A stretch of 64,000 bases of DNA from CAYGYG01 sp964354155. Lineage in GTDB: Bacteria > Hydrothermota > Tepidihabitantia > SM23-42 > CAYGYG01. Each line of letters starts with the position of its first letter. Position 1 is the stretch's first letter. The notes under the pieces are model-generated. The model made no database searches and was not told the DNA's origin. It worked only from the letters and a program-made list of their open reading frames with translations. A program made the position numbers and the translations under genes. The DNA is taken from NCBI GenBank assembly GCA_964354155.1, contig CAYGYG010000015.1, positions 9,482 to 73,481 of the forward strand, given 5' to 3'. This document shows positions 25,575 through 32,416 of this stretch, piece after piece.

Positions 25575-25979
25575 ATTTCAGTGCTCTACTGGACGGTCCC
25601 CCGTCAGGCAAGACACGTAATTCGATGTGTCGCACCGAATGTGAACTTGCCTTCAACAATCTATCGGCCCGCAAATCATTGCTACTCACTTCATTACTCT
25701 ATGAGAAGCTGCAGTACGCCGTCGGTATCGACATCTTGCTGATTTGACCGATAGTTAGATGCTTTCTTACTTTCATGTCCATAAACAAACATCGACCAGT
25801 CGATTCCCTTAAAGACACAAGAAATGTGAATAAGTGCGCAATTTTCGCTTCACAAAACGACCATAATCCATCAAATTGCAAGACTTCAGCGATTTTCCAC
25901 ACCCTTTCCAATATTATCCACATTTACCCAATCTAAGGAGTGTTCTGCGTCGCGGGCTATGCCGTGACGGGCAAGATCT
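25575..25979. other. AT-rich gene-free region with DnaA-box-like 9-mers
   Basis: 405 bases without a convincing gene. The perfect DnaA box TTATCCACA is at 25914-25922, TTTTCCACA at 25893-25901, and TTATTCACA on the minus strand at 25833-25825, all within 98 bases of locally AT-rich DNA. This could be an origin-like or DnaA-regulated site. No dnaA, dnaN, gidA or parAB genes are nearby, so an origin is not established. A minus-strand frame at 25923-25699 lacks supporting features. Confidence 0.4.
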
Positions 25980-26432
25980 TTAGTCTCGATTGGATGTATC
26001 CTCGTAGGCTGAGATCTTGTTGATCCGTTGACGATGCCTGCCGCCTTCGAAACCCTGGGCCAACCAGGTGTCGATGATCTTGATGGCCGTGCTGGGGTCG
26101 GTCAACCCGGAACTGAGCACCAATACGTTGGCATCGTTGTGGGCCCGCGCGTAACTGGCCGTGTTTTCGTCAACGCACAGCGCCGCCCGGATACCGCGCA
26201 CCTTGTTGGCCGCAATCGACATGCCGACACCGGTGAAGCAGACGATGATGCCCACATCTGCCCTCCGCCCCGCAACGCTCTCCGCCACTTTAAAGGCGTA
26301 GTCAGGATAGTCTACGGAATCTTCCGACTTGGTCCCAAAATCCTCTAACTCAAAGTCGCGGGACGCAAGGTACTCCTTGATCTGTTCCTTAAGTTGAAAA
26401 CCCCTGTGATCTGCCCCGAGCGCTATTTTCAT
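25980..26432 (-). CDS. rpiB: Ribose-5-phosphate isomerase B (RpiB/LacAB family)
   Basis: 150 residues. It interconverts ribose-5-phosphate and ribulose-5-phosphate. GADHRGFQLKE at the N-terminus binds phosphate. CFTGVGMSIAANKVRGIRAA contains the catalytic Cys, with Phe where most members have Gly (CGTG). HNDANVLVLS is the third conserved block. It starts 4 bases after ilvE ends, so the two are co-transcribed. The Cys-Phe variation is minor and activity is expected. Confidence 0.93.
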   Translation of the reverse strand: MKIALGADHRGFQLKEQIKEYLASRDFELEDFGTKSEDSVDYPDYAFKVAESVAGRRADVGIIVCFTGVGMSIAANKVRGIRAALCVDENTASYARAHNDANVLVLSSGLTDPSTAIKIIDTWLAQGFEGGRHRQRINKISAYEDTSNRD

Positions 26433-26436
26433 TGTC

Positions 26437-27354
26437 CTACTTGACCGGAGTCAGCCAGCGGTACTTGTCCTCGCGCCGGCCCTCAATAATGTCAAAGAAG
26501 TACGTCTGGATCTTCTTGGTAATCGGTCCGATTTTGCCCGGGCCGATGATGATCTTGTCGACGGAACGGATGGGCGTTACTTCGGCCGCACTGCCGGTAA
26601 AGAAAACTTCGTCGGCGATGTAAAGAATCTCCCGGGCCAGCATCTTCTCGATCACTTCATAGCCAAGTTCGCGGGCGATAGTAATGACCGAGTCACGCGT
26701 AATACCGGGCAGAATCGATGCACCCAGGGGTGGGGTATAGATCGCGCCCTTGTGGATAATGAAGATATTCTCACCGCTGCCTTCGCTTATGTACCCCGAC
26801 GTGTCAAGCGCGATACCCTCGACAAATCCATAAGTTATGGCCTCCATCTTGATAAGCTGCGAGTTCATGTAGTTGGCCGCACACTTGGCCATCGCCGGCA
26901 ACGTATTGGGTCCAATCCGGTTCCAGGACGAAACCATCACATCAACCCCTTGTTCCAGGGCCTCAGGCCCCAGGTACTTACCCCACTGAAGAATGGCAAT
27001 CGCGACCACAACCGGGCAAGGAAAAGGATTAACCCCCAGTTCAGCATAACCCCGGAAAGCAATAGGTCTGATGTAAGCCTCTTCAGCCTCGTTCTTCTTG
27101 ACAGTTTCAATAGTAGCCTGGTTGATCTGGTCTTGCGTAAAGGGGATGTTCATCCGGTACATCTTCGCCGAGTTGAACATACGCTCGGTATGCTCGTTCA
27201 AGCGGCAGATCTGAGGTCCCCGGGGGGTTTTGTAACAACGGAGGCCTTCGAAAACCGCCGACCCATAGTGTAAGACATGGGAAAGTACATGGATCTTCGC
27301 CTCGTGCCAGGGAACGAACTTGCCGTCCATCCAGATATGTTTCGTCTCACGCAT
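26437..27354 (-). CDS. ilvE: Branched-chain amino acid aminotransferase
   Basis: 305 residues, fold type IV PLP enzyme. IWMDGKFVPWHEAKIHVLSH at the N-terminus; the predicted PLP Lys lies in PAMAKCAANYMNS; LDTSGYISEGSGENIF carries the conserved Glu/Gly motif; GSAAEVTPIRSVD is C-terminal. It transfers amino groups between Leu/Ile/Val and 2-oxoglutarate. ATG is preceded by AAAGGAGG. The promoter lies ~170 nt upstream, leaving a long leader (27355-27525) that may be regulatory. rpiB follows directly. Confidence 0.94.
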   Translation of the reverse strand: MRETKHIWMDGKFVPWHEAKIHVLSHVLHYGSAVFEGLRCYKTPRGPQICRLNEHTERMFNSAKMYRMNIPFTQDQINQATIETVKKNEAEEAYIRPIAFRGYAELGVNPFPCPVVVAIAILQWGKYLGPEALEQGVDVMVSSWNRIGPNTLPAMAKCAANYMNSQLIKMEAITYGFVEGIALDTSGYISEGSGENIFIIHKGAIYTPPLGASILPGITRDSVITIARELGYEVIEKMLAREILYIADEVFFTGSAAEVTPIRSVDKIIIGPGKIGPITKKIQTYFFDIIEGRREDKYRWLTPVK

Positions 27355-27525
27355 TAGTCCTCCTTTAATTCAATCCTCAGCATCTCCGGAAAACAGCCGG
27401 GAGGGCAAGTGTGTAGGGCCTGAAGCCCGTGTCGTCAGAACCAGCGTCTCGCCACTCACAGGTATTCATCTTCCGGGAAGCATGTCAAGGTCAGACAATC
27501 AAGGGGATACTGAATCATCGATACG
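27355..27525 (-). promoter_or_regulatory. Long 5' leader of ilvE with a possible leader peptide
   Basis: Most transcripts here have very short leaders; this one is ~170 nt. A frame near its 5' end would encode MIQYPLDCLTLTCFPEDEYL (20 residues, four Leu and one Ile), and a small GGGC/GCCC hairpin follows. Attenuation by branched-chain amino acids is possible; no antiterminator pair was worked out. Confidence 0.35.
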
Positions 27526-27531
27526 AAATAA

Positions 27532-27559
27532 ATCCTATTCAATTTAAGCGGAAAGTCAA
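27532..27559 (-). promoter_or_regulatory. Promoter of ilvE-rpiB
   Basis: TTGACT (27559-27554), 16 bp, TAGGAT (27537-27532). Confidence 0.6.
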
Positions 27560-27572
27560 GGGGGAAAAGCGC

Positions 27573-27600
27573 AAAAAAAGGGCCGCCTGAAAGGCGGCCC
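27573..27600 (-). terminator. Rho-independent terminator of the lipoprotein gene
   Basis: On the minus strand the stem GGGCCGCC/GGCGGCCC with a 5-base loop (27600-27580) is followed by seven Ts (27579-27573), 20 bases after the stop codon at 27621. Confidence 0.92.
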
Positions 27601-27620
27601 CAGTTATTTGGACTCAACCG

Positions 27621-28478
27621 TTACTGGCCGGGTGCAAGAAAGCCGAAGCCCTTCTTGCTCTGCCAGGCCCAGTCGACGATTATGAATGAGCTGTCTTCCC
27701 TGGTGGGATGTATGAAGATGCTGTCCACTAAGACTTTTGCATACGTGGAATCGGCCAGTTTGAATCCGTACATCTTGCCTTTCTCCACGGCAACACCGAG
27801 TGTATCCGCAGTCAATTCGCTGTCCTTCAGCTCAATCTGTTCGTCAATCGAGGTCGCAGTTGTCGCTAGCTTACCCATCTTGGTATTGTTCCATGCGTGA
27901 TTCAATTTGTACGGTGAAGTAATCCATGATCCGGTAGGCGCTGTCACCTTGACATCATAGAAGTAGTCAGCCTGGGCACCCTGAGTTGAATCGATGACTG
28001 TACCCGTGGAGAAATCGAACATGCACTTGCTCACGAGACCATGAGTCTGACCGTAGACCTTTACGTCCTTCCCGCCCTTTCTCGGAGCGCAGGCGATGTA
28101 CGGCTTGGTTGCGCTGTAGTCGCCGACTGCATCGTCCATGTTCCGGACGCGGACCTGGAGGTAATAAACCGTGCCTGCCGTCAAACCGCTGATCGTTGCC
28201 GAAGTGTCAGTCGCGATAGCCTTTTCATAGTCGGCTAACGAGTCGTTGTCACCAGCAAGATCATAAAGCGTCGAATCAGAGAACGAGTAGACTACGTACT
28301 CTTTGAAGTCCTCAAGCTCGGCATCGATACTCGCATGCCACGTCAGTTTCACCGTCGTTTCCGTCAGTTCCGCCTTGAATATCTCCGGAGCCGTGAGCGG
28401 TTCACCGCCACCACAATCTCCGCCGATAAAAATGAACATAGCTAGGACAGCTATGCCGGCTATTGCTACCTTTTTCAT
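27621..28478 (-). CDS. Secreted fibronectin type III-like protein, possible lipoprotein
   Basis: 285 residues from ATG 28478, preceded by AAGGAGG. N-terminus VAIAGIAVLAMFIFIGGDCGGG is a signal peptide with a Cys shortly after the hydrophobic core; GGDC is not a standard lipobox, so lipidation is uncertain. Residues ~30-115 form a fibronectin type III domain (PEIFKAELTETTVKLTW ... ISGLTAGTVYYLQVRV). The C-terminal half is unassigned and Thr/Asp-rich. An additional AAGGAGGTGAT stretch lies ~80 nt upstream near an in-frame GTG (28559). Clear promoter and terminator make this a single-gene transcript. Role unknown. Confidence 0.78.
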   Translation of the reverse strand: MKKVAIAGIAVLAMFIFIGGDCGGGEPLTAPEIFKAELTETTVKLTWHASIDAELEDFKEYVVYSFSDSTLYDLAGDNDSLADYEKAIATDTSATISGLTAGTVYYLQVRVRNMDDAVGDYSATKPYIACAPRKGGKDVKVYGQTHGLVSKCMFDFSTGTVIDSTQGAQADYFYDVKVTAPTGSWITSPYKLNHAWNNTKMGKLATTATSIDEQIELKDSELTADTLGVAVEKGKMYGFKLADSTYAKVLVDSIFIHPTREDSSFIIVDWAWQSKKGFGFLAPGQ

Positions 28479-28598
28479 GTTTTCCTCCTTATAAGGTTTT
28501 TGTTCGTTTTGTCCTATTTTCTTCACAGCCTTAACACCTTTCTGTTTGCCGTCAATCACCTCCTTACACTTGAGGTCACACTGACATTAATAACTACC

Positions 28599-28626
28599 AT
28601 TATATACATTACCGCAAGAATGTCAA
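28599..28626 (-). promoter_or_regulatory. Promoter of the fibronectin-domain protein gene
   Basis: Perfect TTGACA (28626-28621), 16 bp, perfect TATAAT (28604-28599). From 28627 to 28800 nothing further is recognised. Confidence 0.8.
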
Positions 28627-28800
28627 CATCTTTATTGGCAGATCCTGACTTCCCGCGGTCCGCACACATATAGTAGTATGCAAATTCTGTGCCCATCTAA
28701 CAGTCGAAACCATGCGTCTTCACGGATGAAATCGTTCCCTCAAAGAACGGCCGTATCCAGCCTGATAACCCAACGTATCCTCACTGATACCACCGGCGGT

Positions 28801-28953
28801 TCAAAAACCAAGCTCTTCTTCTTCCTCCTCCTCTTCCGACGTCTCTTCGGCCCCGATGCAGTTCTCATAGTCGGGACATTCGGAACAGCACTTGTCACGG
28901 ACCTTGCCCGTCTCTTCGCATTCTTCGTAAAGAGGGCAAATGTCACAACACAT
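28801..28953 (-). CDS. 50-residue Cys-rich acidic protein
   Basis: A short gene with AAGGAGG five bases before its ATG (28953). The product begins MCCDICPLYEEC and contains a second unit CCSECPDYENC: two copies of CC-x2-C-x5-C, eight Cys in all. An acidic tail with a run of eight Glu (EEEEEEEELGF) ends the protein. The duplicated Cys spacing suggests binding of two metal ions or a small iron-sulfur or zinc site. No known family is recognised. It lies between the fibronectin-domain gene and the arginase-family gene, all on the minus strand. The Shine-Dalgarno sequence and the internal duplication make it a credible gene. Confidence 0.75.
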   Translation of the reverse strand: MCCDICPLYEECEETGKVRDKCCSECPDYENCIGAEETSEEEEEEEELGF

Positions 28954-29022
28954 AAGAACCTCCTTCGATAAAGGCTAATGGCAAATGGCTATGGGCGAAT
29001 CGCAACAATGCATCACTCATAA

Positions 29023-29841
29023 TCATCTTTTGAAACATAGGATCAGCTCTCTTAACAAACCCGCGACCACCGAACCTGAAGGAAATGGGGCGGCGGCCAG
29101 AGGATTGTACTCAACGATATCAGCACCGACTAAGTTGAGATCCTTGAGCTTGAGCAGTGACCGGACCAACTCATTGTAGGAAATCCCTCCTGGTTCCGGC
29201 GTCGCCACTCCGGGCAAAACGCCCGGATCAAGAACATCGACGTCGACGGAGAGAAAAACCGGACGCCGGCCAATTGCCTTCTTGACCTTTCCGGCATATT
29301 CCAGAACCGTCCATCGGTACAAGTTTCGCGACTTGTCAATCTCATCCCTAAGGCCCGATCTTATGCCCAATTGGAACAGGCGCTGACGGCCGATTATCTC
29401 GATTACCCGCTTCATGACCGTGGCGTGACAAATCTTCTCGCCCTGGAAATCGTCTCGCAGATCGGCGTGGGCATCGAACTGAATCACGCACAGATCCTTG
29501 TAGATTTTGCTGAGCGCGCGGACGATGCCCAGTGTGACGGTATGTTCGCCGCCCAAGAAAATTCCCTTCTTCCCGAGCCGGTAGATACGCAAAACGTCCT
29601 TCTCAATACCCTTAAGGGGGTTCGAGAAGTCGAAGACATGGTCACCCAAGTCGCAAATCGGCAAACCGGATAGCGACTTCTTATGATAAAGGCTGTAGTC
29701 CTCGATGTTGTCGCTCGATTGGCGGATGAACTGCGGACCGAATCGCGATCCGGGAATGAACGAGGACGTACGGTCAAAAGGCAGCCCCATGACAGCGATT
29801 CGGGCCCGCTTGAGGTCGGCATTCGCGTAATACAACTTCAT
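29023..29841 (-). CDS. speB: Arginase/agmatinase-family ureohydrolase
   Basis: 272 residues from ATG 29841. Mn ligands of the family are visible: GGEHTVTLG (His), DAHADLRDDF (Asp-His-Asp) and SVDVDVLDPG (two Asp). Agmatinase, making putrescine from agmatine, is the most common activity for bacterial members of this length, but arginase or another guanidino substrate is possible, so the symbol is tentative. ATG lies 7 bases after a -10 element with no Shine-Dalgarno sequence: predicted leaderless. Divergent from the gene at 29983. Confidence 0.87.
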   Translation of the reverse strand: MKLYYANADLKRARIAVMGLPFDRTSSFIPGSRFGPQFIRQSSDNIEDYSLYHKKSLSGLPICDLGDHVFDFSNPLKGIEKDVLRIYRLGKKGIFLGGEHTVTLGIVRALSKIYKDLCVIQFDAHADLRDDFQGEKICHATVMKRVIEIIGRQRLFQLGIRSGLRDEIDKSRNLYRWTVLEYAGKVKKAIGRRPVFLSVDVDVLDPGVLPGVATPEPGGISYNELVRSLLKLKDLNLVGADIVEYNPLAAAPFPSGSVVAGLLRELILCFKR

Positions 29842-29848
29842 CGCTGGC

Positions 29849-29876
29849 AATATACCCGGTTTGCTTGAGATGTCAA
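29849..29876 (-). promoter_or_regulatory. Promoter of the ureohydrolase gene, leaderless
   Basis: Perfect TTGACA (29876-29871), 16 bp, TATATT (29854-29849). ATG at 29841. Confidence 0.75.
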
Positions 29877-29947
29877 TAGGTAAAAGAACTGCCCAACGGC
29901 CAAAGGCAAGTGGATCAGGATCACCGTAGGGTCGGACGGTATCCAAC

Positions 29948-29975
29948 TTGACAATGAAGGGTATCTAACTATAAT
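29948..29975 (+). promoter_or_regulatory. Promoter of the 30-35.5 kb gene chain, leaderless
   Basis: Perfect TTGACA (29948-29953), 16 bp, perfect TATAAT (29970-29975). The ATG at 29983 is 7 bases downstream. Confidence 0.78.
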
Positions 29976-29982
29976 CTACTCC

Positions 29983-30300
29983 ATGGGCAAAGCGATCGCT
30001 TTTGTTGTCGTACTGATCTCCGCTGTTCTGATCATCATCGCGGCCAAGGCGCTTTTTCTCGGCCCCAAGAACGTGCCCACGCCAACCGCGCCCATTGAAA
30101 AAGCCCGGGCTATTGAATGTCTCAACAACCTTCGCAACCTGCGGGGCAGTATCAATCTTTACAGTGCGGAAAAACCCGGCTTCCCCACCCGGCTCGAGGA
30201 CCTGGAAGGCGCGTCACCCTTCTGCCCGGCGGACAACACCCCTTATGTCTATGATAACGTAACCGGGAAAGTCAGCTGTCCGGCCCACCCGCGGCGTTGA
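29983..30300 (+). CDS. Small membrane-anchored pseudopilin-like protein
   Basis: 105 residues. One N-terminal transmembrane helix (AIAFVVVLISAVLIIIAAKALF) then a soluble part with CLNNLRNLRGSINLYSAEKP and PTRLEDLEG, reminiscent of the conserved helix of type II/IV pseudopilins that follows a processed N-terminus. Two Cys (SPFCPADNTP and KVSCPAHP) resemble the C-terminal loop of such proteins. No prepilin cleavage motif is present, so it is an anchored relative rather than a normal pilin. First gene of a plus-strand chain (DUF3467, cca, M50, AsmA, mutM). Function unknown. Confidence 0.7.
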   Translation: MGKAIAFVVVLISAVLIIIAAKALFLGPKNVPTPTAPIEKARAIECLNNLRNLRGSINLYSAEKPGFPTRLEDLEGASPFCPADNTPYVYDNVTGKVSCPAHPRR

Positions 30301-30354
30301 AGCATTTGACCCCGGCCCAACCGGTTGCCCCAGCACCTTAAGTAAGGAGTAAAG

Positions 30355-30642
30355 ATGGAAGAACAGAAACAACCGATCAACGTTGAGATAAGCGAAAAAG
30401 AATCTGAGGGGATATACTCGAATTTCGTCTTGATCGCCCACTCCCATTCTGAGTTCATTCTTGACTTCGCTCGAATTCTTCCCGGTCTGCCCAAGGCCAG
30501 GGTGTTCTCCCGTATCGTCATGACACCCCAGCATGCCCGGCTGCTGCTCGATGCCCTTGACGACAACCTCAAGAAGTATGAGGAGAAATTCGGCAAAATC
30601 AAGGTCTTCGGACGTGAAGAACGTGAGATGGGATTCAAATAG
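30355..30642 (+). CDS. DUF3467-family protein
   Basis: 95 residues matching the small DUF3467 family: INVEISEKESEGIYSNFVLIAHSHSEFILDF at the N-terminus and MTPQHARLLLDALDDNLKKYEEKFG at the C-terminus. Members are widespread and uncharacterised. ATG preceded by AAGGAGT. The cca reading frame begins inside its 3' end (about 20-base overlap), suggesting coupled translation. Confidence 0.85.
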   Translation: MEEQKQPINVEISEKESEGIYSNFVLIAHSHSEFILDFARILPGLPKARVFSRIVMTPQHARLLLDALDDNLKKYEEKFGKIKVFGREEREMGFK

Positions 30643-31786
30643 GTTCAACCTGCCGGCCCTGACCAGAGTAACCGGCCAACTGCCCCGAAAAGCCCAGCGC
30701 GAAACATACTTGGTCGGCGGAGCAGTCCGCGATCTGATTCTTAATAGAGCGGTCGTTGACTTCGACATCGTAACCAATTGTCCCCCCAGCCGGTTCTTGT
30801 CGCATGTCGCCCGCCGACTACGCGCCCAGGCCGCCGCGCATCCTGAGTTCTTCACCGCCTCGCTCGTCAACTCCGAGGGTAAGCGTTTTGATTTCTCCCA
30901 GATGCGGCGCGAAACGTATCCGGGGCCGGCCGCCCTCCCGATCGTCCGTCCATCGAATATGCTGTGGGACCTATTCCGCCGCGATTTCACCGTCAACGCG
31001 ATGGCCCTGAGTCTGAACCGGCAAGACTGCGGTCGGCTGTTTGACCCATTCGGCGGCTTTGCCGACCTGTTGGGCCGGCGCATCCGGGTCATGCATGCCG
31101 GGAGTTTCATCGACGACCCAACGCGGATCTTCCGGGCCGCACGTTACGCCGGCCGGCTCGGTTTTGGAATCGAACCCGGAACCAAAGCCTTGATACGACA
31201 GGCCGTGCGCCGGGGATTGCCCCGCCTGCTCTCCGGCGAGCGGATCAAGCACGAACTGGAACTGGTGATGCGGGAGCCGGCTTGGCGCAGGATTCTGGCG
31301 CAGCTGCACCGTTTCGGAGTGCTCTTTGTTCCGACCCGCATCATGCGCTTGCTGGCCCGAGTCAGGGAGCACAAGTTGCTCTATCTGCTCGCCGTGACGC
31401 GCTCACCCCTGCTCATCAAGTGTCCTTTGTCAAGAACCGACTCGGCCATTGTGCGCGGGATCAGGAATCTGCCCAGGTTGAGAAACGACTTGGCCAGAAG
31501 CCAGAGCGCAAGCCGATTATACTTCGCCTTGAAACCGGTACGAAACGAAGTCATCGCAATCCTGGCCGAACTTGGTCCACAAACGGTTGCCGACAAGATC
31601 CGCCGGTTCCGGAAGATCGAGCGGACCGTGCCCCGGTTGACCGGCCAGGACTTGATCAGGCTGGGCATCAAACCCGGCAAGGCCTATCAAAGAATCCTCA
31701 AGTGCATCCTGTCCGGGCAGCTCGACGGCAAAATTTCCTCGCGGTCCCAGGCGCTCCGGATCGCCAAAACCTGCTCATGTCGCTGA
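30623..31786 (+). CDS. CCA tRNA nucleotidyltransferase / poly(A) polymerase family
   Basis: About 387 residues from GTG 30623 (start tentative; another GTG at 30614). Class II nucleotidyltransferase head: YLVGGAVRDLIL, DFDIVTNCP (catalytic Asp pair), RRDFTVNAMAL and RIFRAARYAGRLGF. The C-terminal RNA-binding region is present. No HD domain is seen. It should add CCA to tRNA 3' ends, which fits the tRNA-Glu here that lacks an encoded CCA. Poly(A) polymerase or a split CC/A-adding role cannot be excluded. It ends 10 bases into the M50 gene. Confidence 0.85.
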   Translation: MRWDSNRFNLPALTRVTGQLPRKAQRETYLVGGAVRDLILNRAVVDFDIVTNCPPSRFLSHVARRLRAQAAAHPEFFTASLVNSEGKRFDFSQMRRETYPGPAALPIVRPSNMLWDLFRRDFTVNAMALSLNRQDCGRLFDPFGGFADLLGRRIRVMHAGSFIDDPTRIFRAARYAGRLGFGIEPGTKALIRQAVRRGLPRLLSGERIKHELELVMREPAWRRILAQLHRFGVLFVPTRIMRLLARVREHKLLYLLAVTRSPLLIKCPLSRTDSAIVRGIRNLPRLRNDLARSQSASRLYFALKPVRNEVIAILAELGPQTVADKIRRFRKIERTVPRLTGQDLIRLGIKPGKAYQRILKCILSGQLDGKISSRSQALRIAKTCSCR

Positions 31787-32397
31787 TTTTGAGCCTGCCC
31801 GCGATTCTGATCGCGATAACGATTCACGAGTATGCCCATGCCTATGCGGCGTACCGGATGGGCGACCCCACGGCCAAGATGGCCGGGCGGCTCACGCTCA
31901 ATCCGTTGAAGCATATCGACATCATGGGATTCGTTGCCCTGCTCGTTGCCCGCATCGGCTGGGCCAAACCCGTTCCGATCAACCCCATCTATTTCAAGAA
32001 TCCGCGCCGGGATGAGGCGCTGGTCAGCCTGGCCGGCCCGTTCGCCAACCTCATGCTGGCCATCGGCTGCGGCCTTATCATCCGCTTCCAGAATCAGGTT
32101 TTTATCTTCGACAGCTTTCTCGGTTCACTCCTCTTCACCGTTTACCTGTACAATGTGGTCCTGTGCGCCTTCAATCTGCTGCCGTTGCCGCCGCTTGATG
32201 GTTCCAAGATACTATTGGCCGGCCTGCCGCGCCGGTTTCGCCTTCACCTGATGTCCCTTGAGCAATTCGGCCCGTTTGTCATCTTTGGATTGATCATTCT
32301 GGACCGCGCCACCAACGCGAACGTCCTCTGGGGATACATCGCGTTCATGCTGCGGTTGGTCAACTCCCTTGTCGTCGGCATGGACCTCCCCACTTGA
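31777..32397 (+). CDS. Site-2-protease-like M50 membrane metallopeptidase
   Basis: 206 residues, about five transmembrane helices. Zinc motif HEYAHAY (HExxH) in the first helix and the second conserved site NLLPLPPLDGSKIL (family NPxPPLDG). This minimal M50 type lacks PDZ domains. It may cleave membrane proteins within the bilayer. ATG 31777 overlaps the end of cca; the AsmA-like gene follows after 19 bases. Substrate unknown. Confidence 0.87.
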   Translation: MSLILSLPAILIAITIHEYAHAYAAYRMGDPTAKMAGRLTLNPLKHIDIMGFVALLVARIGWAKPVPINPIYFKNPRRDEALVSLAGPFANLMLAIGCGLIIRFQNQVFIFDSFLGSLLFTVYLYNVVLCAFNLLPLPPLDGSKILLAGLPRRFRLHLMSLEQFGPFVIFGLIILDRATNANVLWGYIAFMLRLVNSLVVGMDLPT

Positions 32398-32416
32398 TCC
32401 CAACAAAAGGAGACCA

